Source of the DNA: Lysobacter sp. A03
GTDB taxonomy: Bacteria; Pseudomonadota; Gammaproteobacteria; Xanthomonadales; Xanthomonadaceae
Reading direction: 5' to 3'
Assembly (NCBI RefSeq): GCF_000855665.1
Contig: NZ_JXSS01000093.1
Location: 62,001-126,000, forward strand
DNA length: 64,000 bases
Shown here: positions 17,010-25,303 of the stretch, piece by piece
Layout: each line of letters opens with the position of its first letter
How positions within the stretch are numbered: the stretch's first letter is position 1
Notes under the pieces: generated by a model
What the model was told of the DNA's origin: nothing
Databases searched by the model: none
The model's input: only the letters and a program-made list of their open reading frames with translations
Program-made: the position numbers and the translations under genes

Positions 17010-18521
17010 TCAGGGCAGCATGCTGCCCGTTTCAATGAAGCGCTGGTGCCACGACAAGGCCTCGGGCAGCAGATGCGGGGTGTGCTTGGCGTAGCTGTCG
17101 CGGCAGGCGCGGTCGAAGTAGTCCTGCAGCATCGGCTTGAAGTCCGGGTGCACGCAGTTCTCGATGATGGCCCGCGCGCGCTGCTTGGGTGCGAGTCCGC
17201 GCAGGTCGGCCAGACCCTGGTCGGTGACCACGACCATGGTGTCGTGCTCGGTGTGGTCCACGTGGCTGACCATCGGCACGATCCCGGAGATCTTGCCGCC
17301 CTTTGCCGTGCTGGGCGCCATGAAAACCGACAGGTAGCTGTTGCGCGCGAAGTCGCCCGAACCCCCGATGCCGTTCATGATCCGGCTGCCGGCGATGTGG
17401 GTCGAGTTGACGTTGCCGTAGATGTCCGCCTCGATCATGCCGTTCATGGCGATGCAGCCGAGCCGGCGGATGATCTCCGGGTGGTTTGAGATCTCCTGCG
17501 GACGCAGCAGGATGCGCTTGGAGTAGAAATCGACGTTGGCGTTGAACTCCTCGATCCCGGCCGGGCTCAGCGAGAACGAGGTGGCCGATGCCATTCGCAG
17601 AACGCCCTCCTTGATCAGCTGCAGCATGCCGTCCTGGATGACCTCGGTGTAGGCCGAGAGTCCGGTGTATCCACCGGTCGCCAGTCCCGCCAGAACGGCG
17701 TTGGCGATGTTGCCGACCCCCGATTGCAGCGGTAGCAGCTTGTCGGTCAGGCGGCCGCGCTTGACCTCGCGTCCGAGGAAATCAAGGAGGTGGCCGGCGA
17801 TCCGCTGCGACGCTTCGTCGGGCGGATTGAATGCCGAGTTGCGGTCCGGGTCGTTGGTCTCCACCACCGCGATCACCTTGTCCGGATCAAGGCGCAGCCA
17901 CGGCTGGCCGATGCGGTCATCGGGCCGGACCAGCGGGATCGGCTTGCGGTCCGGGGGCAGGGCGGTGCCGTAATAGATGTCGTGCATGCCCGCCAGCGCC
18001 TCGGGCTGCCAGCGGTTGACCTCCAGGATGACCTTGTCGGCCCGTTCCAGCCACGTCATGTTGTTGCCGACCGACGATGAGGGAATCAGGCTGCCGTCCT
18101 CGCGGATACCGGAGACCTCCACCACCGCGACATCGATATTGCCGAAGAACCCGAACCAGGTGTGCTGGGCGACGTGGCTCAGGTGGATGTCGATGTATTC
18201 AAGATTGCCGGCATTGATGCGCTCGCGCACGGCGGGGTCGGACTGGTATGGCAGGCGCAACTCCATGCCTTCCACGCGCGCCAGGGCGCCGTCGAGTTCC
18301 GGTGCGGTGGACGCTCCGGTCAGAACCTTGATCTTGAAGGGATCGCCGGCGGCTGCCGCGATTTCCATGCGTGCGGCCAGCGCCTGCGGAACCGCCTTCG
18401 GATAGCCGGCGCCGGTGAACCCGCTCATGGCCACGGTCATGCCGGGCTGGATCAATTCGGCGGCCTGCGCCGCACTCATGGTCTTGCCGGCCAGGCCGGC
18501 GTGGAGGATGCGTTCTGTCAC
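17010..18521 (-). CDS. succinyl-CoA:acetate CoA-transferase / acetyl-CoA hydrolase family
   Basis: A 503-residue class I CoA-transferase of the AarC/Cat1/ScpC type. It has VAMSGFTGAGYPKAVP near the N-terminus (oxyanion/CoA loop), SAYTEVIQDGML with the catalytic Glu in the middle, and GSRIMNGIGGSGDFARNSYLSVF toward the end. AarC-type enzymes transfer CoA from succinyl-CoA to acetate, bypassing succinyl-CoA synthetase; other members act on propionyl-CoA. Substrate cannot be fixed from sequence. Monocistronic, convergent with sstT. Confidence 0.9.
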   Translation of the reverse strand: MTERILHAGLAGKTMSAAQAAELIQPGMTVAMSGFTGAGYPKAVPQALAARMEIAAAAGDPFKIKVLTGASTAPELDGALARVEGMELRLPYQSDPAVRERINAGNLEYIDIHLSHVAQHTWFGFFGNIDVAVVEVSGIREDGSLIPSSSVGNNMTWLERADKVILEVNRWQPEALAGMHDIYYGTALPPDRKPIPLVRPDDRIGQPWLRLDPDKVIAVVETNDPDRNSAFNPPDEASQRIAGHLLDFLGREVKRGRLTDKLLPLQSGVGNIANAVLAGLATGGYTGLSAYTEVIQDGMLQLIKEGVLRMASATSFSLSPAGIEEFNANVDFYSKRILLRPQEISNHPEIIRRLGCIAMNGMIEADIYGNVNSTHIAGSRIMNGIGGSGDFARNSYLSVFMAPSTAKGGKISGIVPMVSHVDHTEHDTMVVVTDQGLADLRGLAPKQRARAIIENCVHPDFKPMLQDYFDRACRDSYAKHTPHLLPEALSWHQRFIETGSMLP

Positions 18522-18644
18522 GGTTGCCTCGGAGGAAGACTTTCGGGGGTCACTTCGATTTTACTCGAAGGCTTGGAAGGCAACTGGAACGCAGTGCCTT
18601 GCCCTGAATGCATTGGCGTTCGGGACCACGGATTGTGCAACTCC

Positions 18645-18658
18645 ATGACAAGGATCAA
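18645..18658 (+). promoter_or_regulatory. candidate CRP/FNR-family site upstream of the DnrO-like gene
   Basis: ATGA-N6-TCAA (atgacaaggatcaa), one mismatch from the TTGA-N6-TCAA consensus of FNR/Dnr/FixK regulators, 55 bases before the start codon of the DnrO-like lipoprotein. A class II position would place the -10 near 18681; only a weak TACGGT is there (18680-18685). Confidence 0.5.
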
Positions 18659-18712
18659 GGACGCACATGCCGGAAACGTTACGGTGGGGAGGTCATTTAC
18701 AGGAGACAGTTC

Positions 18713-19249
18713 ATGAAACTCAACTCTCTATATTCCAGCGTCGCCGCAGCCGTTCTCGCCCTCAGCGTTGCAGCGTGTGGAAGCGATCCAGCGCCCCCGG
18801 CTCAAGCTGACGCGTCGCCGGCCACCGAAGTCCAGGCGCCGGTGGCGGCTGATGCGCACGATGCCCATGAGGACCACGGCCCCCGGCCGGTGCTTGCCGA
18901 AGGACAGCGGTGGGAGACGGATCCGCCACTGCGCAAGGCGATGAGCGGGATTCGCGACGACGTGGCAAAGAACCTTCCCGCGTACCACGACTCGCGCCTG
19001 CAAGCGGCGGATGCCGAAGCGCTGGCGGCCTCCGTGGAGGACAACGTGAACTACATGATCGCCAACTGCCAACTGGAACCAGAGCCGGATGCGGTCCTGC
19101 ACGTGATGATCGGGGAGATGATGGGCGCGGCGACCGCACTGCGCGAAGACCCCGCATCGACCGAAGGCGTACCTCGGCTGGTCTCGGTGGTGAACGACTA
19201 TGAGGCGACCTTTGACCACGAAGAACTGGAGCCGCTGACGCACGACTGA
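18713..19249 (+). CDS. DnrO-like lipoprotein
   Basis: A 178-residue exported lipoprotein with signal peptide ending in SVAAC (Cys22), then a His/Asp/Glu-rich linker (DAHDAHEDHG). The domain carries RWETDPPLRKAMSGIR and VNYMIANCQLEPEPDAVLHVMIGEMMG. This matches the DnrO-like proteins found beside nirK in Xanthomonads and other denitrifiers. The role is unproven; the His-rich linker and conserved C/H positions could bind copper or heme. ATG 18713 follows AGGAGA at good spacing. Its FNR-like site and its position before nirK suggest expression at low oxygen. Confidence 0.75.
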   Translation: MKLNSLYSSVAAAVLALSVAACGSDPAPPAQADASPATEVQAPVAADAHDAHEDHGPRPVLAEGQRWETDPPLRKAMSGIRDDVAKNLPAYHDSRLQAADAEALAASVEDNVNYMIANCQLEPEPDAVLHVMIGEMMGAATALREDPASTEGVPRLVSVVNDYEATFDHEELEPLTHD

Positions 19250-19356
19250 GTCCAGGGAATACACCCGGCGCTTACAGCGCAGGAGTGCTTGAGGCCGCGC
19301 CGCCTGGACGGGGTGCGGACGGGTTAAGCCGCCAAAAGACCTGGATCGTCTTTTTC

Positions 19357-19381
19357 AACCGCCCCGGATCCGGGGCGGTTT
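19357..19381. terminator. hairpin between the DnrO-like gene and nirK
   Basis: A perfect 24-base palindrome: aaccgccccg (19357-19366), loop gatc, cggggcggtt (19371-19380). There is a CTTTTTC stretch just before it and TT after. It could end the upstream transcript, so nirK would need its own promoter. Confidence 0.55.
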
Positions 19382-19446
19382 CATATTGGCCGCATCGGAA
19401 TTCCTGCCCCCGGCCGATCGCAACATACGGGTGCGTTTGGTTTGGC

Positions 19447-19488
19447 TTGACCCACGTCATGGAGGGGTGCCCACCCACTGTCTATCTT
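19447..19488 (+). promoter_or_regulatory. candidate FNR/Dnr-activated nirK promoter
   Basis: TTGA-cccacg-TCAT at 19447-19460 matches the FNR/Dnr/FixK consensus TTGA-N6-TCAA at seven of eight positions. A -10-like TATCTT lies at 19483-19488. If transcription starts near 19495, the site is centred at about -41.5, the class II activation position, leaving a leader of about 38 bases before nirK. Confidence 0.55.
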
Positions 19489-19532
19489 GCCGGCCAACGA
19501 AGCACTTCTTAATGACTGGAAGGAAGACTGGA

Positions 19533-20906
19533 ATGAAAGAGCTGGTTTTGCTGTTCGCCCTGGCCGGAGCGGCCGGGTTTGTGCCTCAGGCTATTGCGGC
19601 GCGTTCGGCGGACGTCACGCCGGTGGCGGATGTCACCTTCACCCTGCGCACCGCGATCGACAACGGGCAGTTGGTGTTCGTCGGCAACGCGGGCGCCATC
19701 AAGGATCAGGTGAATCCGGAGTTGAAAGTACCCGAGGGCGCGGTGGTCGCGATCACCGTGGTCAACGGCGACGGCGCCATGCACGACATCTCCGTTCCCG
19801 CGTTCGATGCCCACTCCGACCAGCTGGTCGGTGAAGGCTCGTCGACAACCATCGTGTTCCGCGCCGGCAAGGCGGGCACCTTTGAATACGTGTGCACGAT
19901 CCCCGGCCACAAGGCGGCGGGCATGTTCGGCAAGCTGATCGTCGGCGATGTCACCGATGTGGTCAGTACCGCGGTGGACGTGGCCAAGGACCCGTACCAG
20001 GTTGGCGAGCCAGTCGGCGACCGTGCCGCCAAACACATCACCTATGACCTGCTCACCACCGAGGTCGAAGGTCAGCTGTCGGATGGCAGCACCTATCGCT
20101 ACTGGACCTTCGACAACACGGTTCCCGGTCCGTTGCTTCGGATCCGGCAGAACGACACCGTCACCATCAACCTGAAGAACGCCGAGGACAGCATCAACAT
20201 TCACTCGGTCGACTTCCACGCCGTTACCGGGCCAGGTGGTGGCGCGGCGGTGACCCAGGTCGCGCCGGGGCAGACCAAGAGCTTCACCTTCAAGGCGCTG
20301 CATCCGGGCCTGTTCGTCTACCACTGCGCGACACCGATGATTGCCCAGCACATCTCCAACGGCATGTACGGGATGATCCTGGTGGAGCCCGAGGGCGGAT
20401 TGCCGAGCGTGGACCGCGAGTTCTACGTCATGCAGGGTGAGCTCTACACGGCGCAGAAGCACGGTTCCAGCGGGCTGCAGGAGTTCTCGGTGGAGAAGTT
20501 GCTGGACGAGAGTCCTGAGCACCTGATGTTCAACGGCAGCATGAACGCGCTGACCAAGACCTTCGACATGCAGGCGGACGTCGGTGAGACGGTGCGCATG
20601 TTCTTCGGCGTCGGCGGTCCGAACCTGACCTCGAGCTTCCACCTGATTGGTGAGGTGTTTGACCGCGTCTACGACCTGGCATCCTTCACCAGTCCGCCGC
20701 TGACTGATGTCCAGACCACGATCGTGCCGCCGGGCGGGGCGACCATGGTGGAGTTCAAGGTGGACTATCCGGGCCGCTACCTCCTCGTCGACCACGCCCT
20801 GTCGCGGGCCGAGAAGGGTCTGATCGGATTCCTGAATGTGAAGGGCGAGGCGGACAGCTCGATCTTTGACAGCAGCGAGAAGAGCGACCCCGCATCGGGC
20901 CACTGA
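19533..20906 (+). CDS. nirK: copper-containing nitrite reductase with N-terminal cupredoxin domain
   Basis: Periplasmic reduction of nitrite to nitric oxide. A signal peptide (residues 1-23) is followed by a plastocyanin-like domain (about 30-140) holding a complete type 1 copper set: H84, C121, H126, M131. The NirK core then carries type 1 ligands H224, C265, H273, M278, type 2 ligands H229, H264, H421, and catalytic D227 and H370. The HCATPMIAQH loop is of the short AniA-like class. The extra N-terminal cupredoxin probably feeds electrons to the core, replacing or supplementing a soluble donor. ATG 19533 was chosen because GGAAGGA lies about eight bases upstream. Confidence 0.93.
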   Translation: MKELVLLFALAGAAGFVPQAIAARSADVTPVADVTFTLRTAIDNGQLVFVGNAGAIKDQVNPELKVPEGAVVAITVVNGDGAMHDISVPAFDAHSDQLVGEGSSTTIVFRAGKAGTFEYVCTIPGHKAAGMFGKLIVGDVTDVVSTAVDVAKDPYQVGEPVGDRAAKHITYDLLTTEVEGQLSDGSTYRYWTFDNTVPGPLLRIRQNDTVTINLKNAEDSINIHSVDFHAVTGPGGGAAVTQVAPGQTKSFTFKALHPGLFVYHCATPMIAQHISNGMYGMILVEPEGGLPSVDREFYVMQGELYTAQKHGSSGLQEFSVEKLLDESPEHLMFNGSMNALTKTFDMQADVGETVRMFFGVGGPNLTSSFHLIGEVFDRVYDLASFTSPPLTDVQTTIVPPGGATMVEFKVDYPGRYLLVDHALSRAEKGLIGFLNVKGEADSSIFDSSEKSDPASGH

Positions 20907-20924
20907 GACAAGGCATGAAGTGAA

Positions 20925-20953
20925 GGCGGGCCATTGCGGCCCGCCTTTTTTTG
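20925..20953 (+). terminator. intrinsic terminator of nirK
   Basis: An 8-bp stem ggcgggcc (20925-20932) / ggcccgcc (20938-20945) with a 5-nt loop, followed by seven or more T residues (20946-20953). Confidence 0.9.
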
Positions 20954-21068
20954 TCTGTTTTTTGCCCGCGCGCCTGACCAACGGCACGTTCGCTGCGTGC
21001 TATGGCCGCTACGATGTCGGATTGTCCGTTGCCCATCCGGTGACGGCACACCGATGCGGAGCACCTGT

Positions 21069-22853
21069 ATGCGCAAGACCAGCCTTTCCCTCTTCATTGC
21101 TGCCAGCCTGGCGCTGGGTGCAGGCGCGCTGTCGGGCTGCCAGACCGCCCCGTCCAGTACGGAACGCCAGGCAGGAGTCGTGGACGCGGAATTTGCGAAG
21201 GTTGCCGAATCGCTGTTGATGCGCGCTCTGGAGCGCAGCCCGGAATCCTCGATCTATGCCGGTCGCTACGACAACGCGGCGACGCTCACGATTCCCGATG
21301 CGGAGCGGCGCGCCGCCGACCTGGCGTTTGCCAAGGCAGGACTGCAGGAACTGGCCGCTTTCGATCCGGCGCAACTGTCGCCCGCCCAGCGGATCGACCA
21401 CATGCTGCTGAAGAACCGGTACGAGTCCAGCATCTGGTACCAGGAAACCTTTCGCGACTGGCAGTGGAATCCCTCGCGCTACAACATTGCCGGTCCCATC
21501 GGCCTGCTCCTCAATACGCCTTACGCCGACGAGGACGAGCGCCTGCGCACCGTCATGGCACGGCTGGAGCACGTGCCGGAGTATTACGCCGCGGCCCGCG
21601 CCAACATCGCCGACCCGACTGTGGAGCACGTCGAGCTCGCGATCGTGCAGGCGCGTGGGTCGCTCAGCGTCCTCGGTGATCCGCTGCGCAAGCAGGTCGC
21701 TGACTCGGGCCTCGACGGCACGGACAAGGCAACGCTCAACGCGCGCATTGACGCGGCCCGCGCCGCGATCGACGAGTGGACCAGCTGGCTGGAAGGGGTG
21801 CAGGCCAAACAGGTCGCCTCCGGCAAGGCCCGCTCCTTCCGCATCGGCGCCGAACAGTACGAGCGCAAGTTCGCCTACGACATCCAGTCGCACTTCACCG
21901 CAGCTCAATTGCACCAGCGTGCGGTGGACGAGAAGAACCGTCTGCACGAGCAGATGGACAAGATCACCGTCGAGCTCTGGCCGAAGTACTTCACCGGTAC
22001 CGCGATGCCGGATGACCGCCTGCAGCGGATCGGCATGATGATCGACAAGCTTTCGGCCCGGCACGTGGCGCGCGACGAGTTCTTCGACGAGATCAAGCGC
22101 CAGATCCCGCTGCTGGCCGACTTCGTCCGCAAGCACGACCTGCTCGACCAGGACGCGAGCCGGCCGCTGGTGGTCCGCGAGACCCCTGAATACATGCGCG
22201 GCGGTGGCGCCGGCGCCTCGGTCAGCGCGCCGGGTCCGTTCAACCCGACCGCCAACACCTATTACAACGTCAGCCCGCTGGATGACTACAGCGCCGAGCA
22301 GGCCGAGAGCTTCCTGCGCGAGTACAACCATTGGGTCCTGCAGGTGCTCAACATCCACGAGGCCATTCCGGGGCATTACACCCAGCTGCTGCACGCCAAC
22401 AAGAGCCCGAGCCTGGTCAAGAGCCTGGTCGGCAATGGCGCGATGATCGAAGGCTGGGCGGTCTACGCCGAGCGGATGATGCTGGAAGCCGGTTGGGGCG
22501 AGCAGGCCCCGGAGATGTGGTTGATGTACGGCAAGTGGAACCTGCGCGTGGTCACCAACGCGATCCTGGACTACCAGGTCCACGTGGAGGGAATGACTGA
22601 AGCCAAGGCGCTCGACCTGTTGCGCCGCGAGGCCTTCCAGGAGGAGACCGAGGCCGTCAACAAGTGGCGCCGCGTGCGCCTGTCACAGGTTCAGCTGACC
22701 TCGTATTTCACCGGCTACGCGGAGATCTACGACTTCCGTGAGCAGCAGAAGCAGCGGCTGGGTACGGACTTCGATCTGAAGACCTTCCACAACCGCTTCC
22801 TGAGTTACGGCAACGCGCCGGTGCCGGCGATCATGCAACTGATGGCGGAGTAA
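21069..22853 (+). CDS. DUF885 lipoprotein, putative metallopeptidase
   Basis: A 594-residue exported lipoprotein with signal peptide ending in GALSGC (Cys24). The DUF885 domain contains the zinc-peptidase-like motif HEAIPGHYTQ (HExxxGH) and downstream EGWAVYAERMMLEAGW, which may supply the third ligand. Further conserved parts are TYYNVSPL and the C-terminal TSYFTGYAEIYDFR. The fold is related to M32/M3 peptidases, so a periplasmic peptidase is likely but untested. ATG 21069 follows GGAG at eight bases; ATG 21054 is an alternative. Confidence 0.85.
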   Translation: MRKTSLSLFIAASLALGAGALSGCQTAPSSTERQAGVVDAEFAKVAESLLMRALERSPESSIYAGRYDNAATLTIPDAERRAADLAFAKAGLQELAAFDPAQLSPAQRIDHMLLKNRYESSIWYQETFRDWQWNPSRYNIAGPIGLLLNTPYADEDERLRTVMARLEHVPEYYAAARANIADPTVEHVELAIVQARGSLSVLGDPLRKQVADSGLDGTDKATLNARIDAARAAIDEWTSWLEGVQAKQVASGKARSFRIGAEQYERKFAYDIQSHFTAAQLHQRAVDEKNRLHEQMDKITVELWPKYFTGTAMPDDRLQRIGMMIDKLSARHVARDEFFDEIKRQIPLLADFVRKHDLLDQDASRPLVVRETPEYMRGGGAGASVSAPGPFNPTANTYYNVSPLDDYSAEQAESFLREYNHWVLQVLNIHEAIPGHYTQLLHANKSPSLVKSLVGNGAMIEGWAVYAERMMLEAGWGEQAPEMWLMYGKWNLRVVTNAILDYQVHVEGMTEAKALDLLRREAFQEETEAVNKWRRVRLSQVQLTSYFTGYAEIYDFREQQKQRLGTDFDLKTFHNRFLSYGNAPVPAIMQLMAE

Positions 22854-22877
22854 GCCGGCAGGTCGCTGCAAGGGCCA

Positions 22878-22904
22878 CATGACCTCCTACAATGGGAGGT
22901 CATG
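22878..22904 (+). promoter_or_regulatory. inverted repeat covering the -10-like element and start codon of the PLD gene
   Basis: Perfect 10-bp arms catgacctcc (22878-22887) and ggaggtcatg (22895-22904), enclosing TACAATG. The right arm contains the ribosome-binding GGAGG and ends in the ATG of the next gene. TACAAT at 22888-22893 is a good -10 hexamer. It may be an operator or, if transcribed, a hairpin hiding the start site. Confidence 0.45.
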
Positions 22905-24467
22905 ATCGGAAAAAGACACGTATTCAGGTGGCCGACGATCCTCGCCACGCTGGGGCTGCTGGTCGTGGCCCTGGCGATTAGCTCCCGGCTCCCCTCGCTG
23001 GAGGGGCGGTCGCAGTCTGCGCGGCTTGCCGACTCCGCCGACACGCTGCTGGGCAAGGGCATCCAGCCATTTGCGCGGGCAAACCCCGGGCTTTCCGGGG
23101 TCCTGCCCTTGTCGCGCGGCGACGACGCATTCGCCGCCCGCGTCGCGCTCGCGGAAGGTGCCGAGCGGACACTGGATGTCCAGTACTACATCTGGCGCAA
23201 CGACATGTCGGGGACGTTGTTGCTGGAGGCACTGCACCGGGCCGCGGACCGTGGTGTTCGGGTCCGGCTGCTGCTGGACGACAACAACACGTCGGGGCTC
23301 GATCCGCTGCTGGCAACGCTGGATACCCACCCGCTGATCGAGGTGCGGTTGTTCAACCCCTTCCCGCACCGAAACTGGCGCTGGCTGGATTACCTCACCG
23401 ATTTTGCGCGCCTGAACCGGCGCATGCACAACAAGTCCTTCACCGCCGACAACCAGGCCACGATCATGGGCGGGCGAAACGTCGGCGACGAGTATTTCGA
23501 TGCCGGCGATGGCGTGCTCTTCGTCGATCTGGACGTGCTGGCGGTGGGTCCGGTGGTGGACGAGGTATCCCGCGACTTCGATCTTTACTGGGCGAGCGAG
23601 TCCTCCTATCCGCTGCGTGGCCTGGTGCCTGCAGCACCGCCGGGGGCGCTTGATGCGCTCGCTACCGCGGCGTCGGTGGTGGAGCGCGATCCGGCCGCGC
23701 GTGCCTATCTGCGCGCGCTGGATGATTCGCCCTACCTGCAGGCCCTGGCGAGCGGCGATCTCGGCCTGGAATGGGTGCCGGTGGAGCTGCTCAGCGATGA
23801 TCCGGCCAAGGGACTCGGGCGCGCACCGCCCGAGAGCCTGCTCTCGGAGCGGCTCCAGCAGGTCATCGGTACGCCCGACGCGGAATTGCAGATTGTCTCG
23901 GCTTACTTCGTGCCCACTGCATTTGGGGTCGACTATCTGGCCGGGCTGGCCCGAGAGGGCATAAAGGTAACGGTGCTGACCAACTCGCTTGCCGCCACAG
24001 ACGTAACTGCGGTCCACGCCGGCTACGCCAAGCGCCGCAAACCCCTGCTGGATGCGGGCATCACGCTATACGAAATGAGGCCGGAAACGGCGGATGTGCC
24101 GACGGTGCGGCGCAAGCTCACCGGCAGCTCGGCATCCAGCCTGCATGCAAAGGTGTTCGCCGCCGATCGTCGCCGCGCCTTCATCGGTTCGTTCAATTTC
24201 GACCCGCGTTCGGCCAACCTCAATACCGAAATGGGGCTGGTGGTGGAAAGCACCGCGATCGCGTCGGGCATCGCCGACAGGTTCAAGCAACTCGTTCCCG
24301 CCAGCGCGTGGCTGGTGCAACGGGGGACCGACGGCAAGCTGGTTTGGGTGGAGCAGGGTGAAAACAAAGATGACGACCGCGTTCTGACGGAGGAGCCCGG
24401 CAATGGCTTCTGGCTGAACGCGGCGGTCAGGGTGATGGAAGCGCTGCCGATAGAATGGCTCTTGTGA
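22902..24467 (+). CDS. clsC: phospholipase D-family cardiolipin synthase, ClsC type
   Basis: A 521-residue membrane-anchored protein with an N-terminal helix (about residues 9-27) and two HKD motifs. The first is MHNKSFTADNQATIMGGRN in the middle, the second LHAKVFAADRRRAFIGSFNFDPRS near the C-terminus. This order and the phrases TLDVQYYIWRND and LLLDDNNTSG match ClsC/YmdC, which makes cardiolipin from phosphatidylglycerol and phosphatidylethanolamine. No ymdB neighbour is present, unlike E. coli. The next gene overlaps the last 13 bases. Confidence 0.87.
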   Translation: MIGKRHVFRWPTILATLGLLVVALAISSRLPSLEGRSQSARLADSADTLLGKGIQPFARANPGLSGVLPLSRGDDAFAARVALAEGAERTLDVQYYIWRNDMSGTLLLEALHRAADRGVRVRLLLDDNNTSGLDPLLATLDTHPLIEVRLFNPFPHRNWRWLDYLTDFARLNRRMHNKSFTADNQATIMGGRNVGDEYFDAGDGVLFVDLDVLAVGPVVDEVSRDFDLYWASESSYPLRGLVPAAPPGALDALATAASVVERDPAARAYLRALDDSPYLQALASGDLGLEWVPVELLSDDPAKGLGRAPPESLLSERLQQVIGTPDAELQIVSAYFVPTAFGVDYLAGLAREGIKVTVLTNSLAATDVTAVHAGYAKRRKPLLDAGITLYEMRPETADVPTVRRKLTGSSASSLHAKVFAADRRRAFIGSFNFDPRSANLNTEMGLVVESTAIASGIADRFKQLVPASAWLVQRGTDGKLVWVEQGENKDDDRVLTEEPGNGFWLNAAVRVMEALPIEWLL

Positions 24468-24694
24468 GCAAACCGACTGCTGAAATCGATGAGGGGCTCG
24501 ACATCCTGCCGCTTCCGGCGCCGACCGTAGCGAAGGACCCGCCACCGGTAGAGCCCGAGCGCCCACTCCCGATGGAGTGCTGCGACAGCGGCTGCGACCG
24601 TTGCGTCCACGATGTCTACGCGGACGAGGTACAGCGCTACAGGGAGCTGCTTGACGCGTGGCAGCAGCGCAACCCGGACCGCCCATCTGGCTGA
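24455..24694 (+). CDS. small oxidoreductase-like (OXLD1-type) Cys-rich protein
   Basis: A 79-residue protein whose C-terminal half, PMECCDSGCDRCVHDVYADEV, matches the short oxidoreductase-like (PF09791-type) domain with a C-C-x3-C-x2-C cluster, followed by a helix (YRELLDAWQQRN). The N-terminal half is Pro-rich and disordered. ATG 24455 overlaps the end of clsC; GTG 24464 is an alternative start. The domain is also found in a mitochondrial protein of unknown function. Convergent with the FKBP gene, three bases away. Confidence 0.75.
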   Translation: MALVSKPTAEIDEGLDILPLPAPTVAKDPPPVEPERPLPMECCDSGCDRCVHDVYADEVQRYRELLDAWQQRNPDRPSG

Positions 24695-24696
24695 GT

Positions 24697-25164
24697 TCAG
24701 TCGGTGTCGACCTCTCCCTTGGTCAACTCACCGAGCGTGGCTTCGCGAACGTCGACCACGCGCAGGTCGAAGTGAAGCGTCTTGCCCGACAGTTCGTGGT
24801 TGCCATCGACGGTGATCCGCTCCCCATCCACCTTCAGGACCGTAGCAAGCACCCGGCCCTGGGCGGTTTCCGTCACGAACTTCGCTCCCGTCTTCACCAT
24901 GTCCAAATCCTCGAATGCGGACAGCGGAACGGTCTGGACCAGGTTCTCGTGACGGGGCCCGTAGCCTTCCTCCGGCGGCACCACAGCCTTCAGTCGATCC
25001 CCCTGCTTCTTGCCAGCGAGCGCTTTCTCCAGCCCTGGCATGAGCTTGCCAGCACCATGCAGATAGATCAGCGGCTCCACGGCGTAGGACGAATGGACCA
25101 GCGTGCCGTCGTCAACGGTCAGCGTGTAGTGCACCGTCGCAACACGGCGGTCGGCAATTTCCAT
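24697..25164 (-). CDS. FKBP-type peptidyl-prolyl isomerase, SlyD-like
   Basis: A 155-residue cytoplasmic FKBP with an inserted-flap architecture. The first FKBP part has VHYTLTVDDGTLVHSS and YLHGAGKLMPGLEKALAGKKQGD, then the IF domain PPEEGYGPRHENLVQTVPLSAF, and the return strand GNHELSGKTLHFDLRVVDVREAT. The His-rich metal tail of E. coli SlyD is missing, so it is closer to the SlyD/SlpA short forms. The start at MEIADRR was chosen because the upstream extension is Arg/Pro-rich and unsupported. Confidence 0.9.
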   Translation of the reverse strand: MEIADRRVATVHYTLTVDDGTLVHSSYAVEPLIYLHGAGKLMPGLEKALAGKKQGDRLKAVVPPEEGYGPRHENLVQTVPLSAFEDLDMVKTGAKFVTETAQGRVLATVLKVDGERITVDGNHELSGKTLHFDLRVVDVREATLGELTKGEVDTD

Positions 25165-25303
25165 GGGATTCTCAAGCGCGGTGCGCCGTAGTGGCGGGAC
25201 GGGCAGGCTAGGGGAAACGCGTTGCCGGCCGCAAGCCCTCAATGGTGCGCCCACCACGCCACGGCGTGGCATCCTGTTCGCCCATTTTCAAGGTGACCGT
25301 GAA

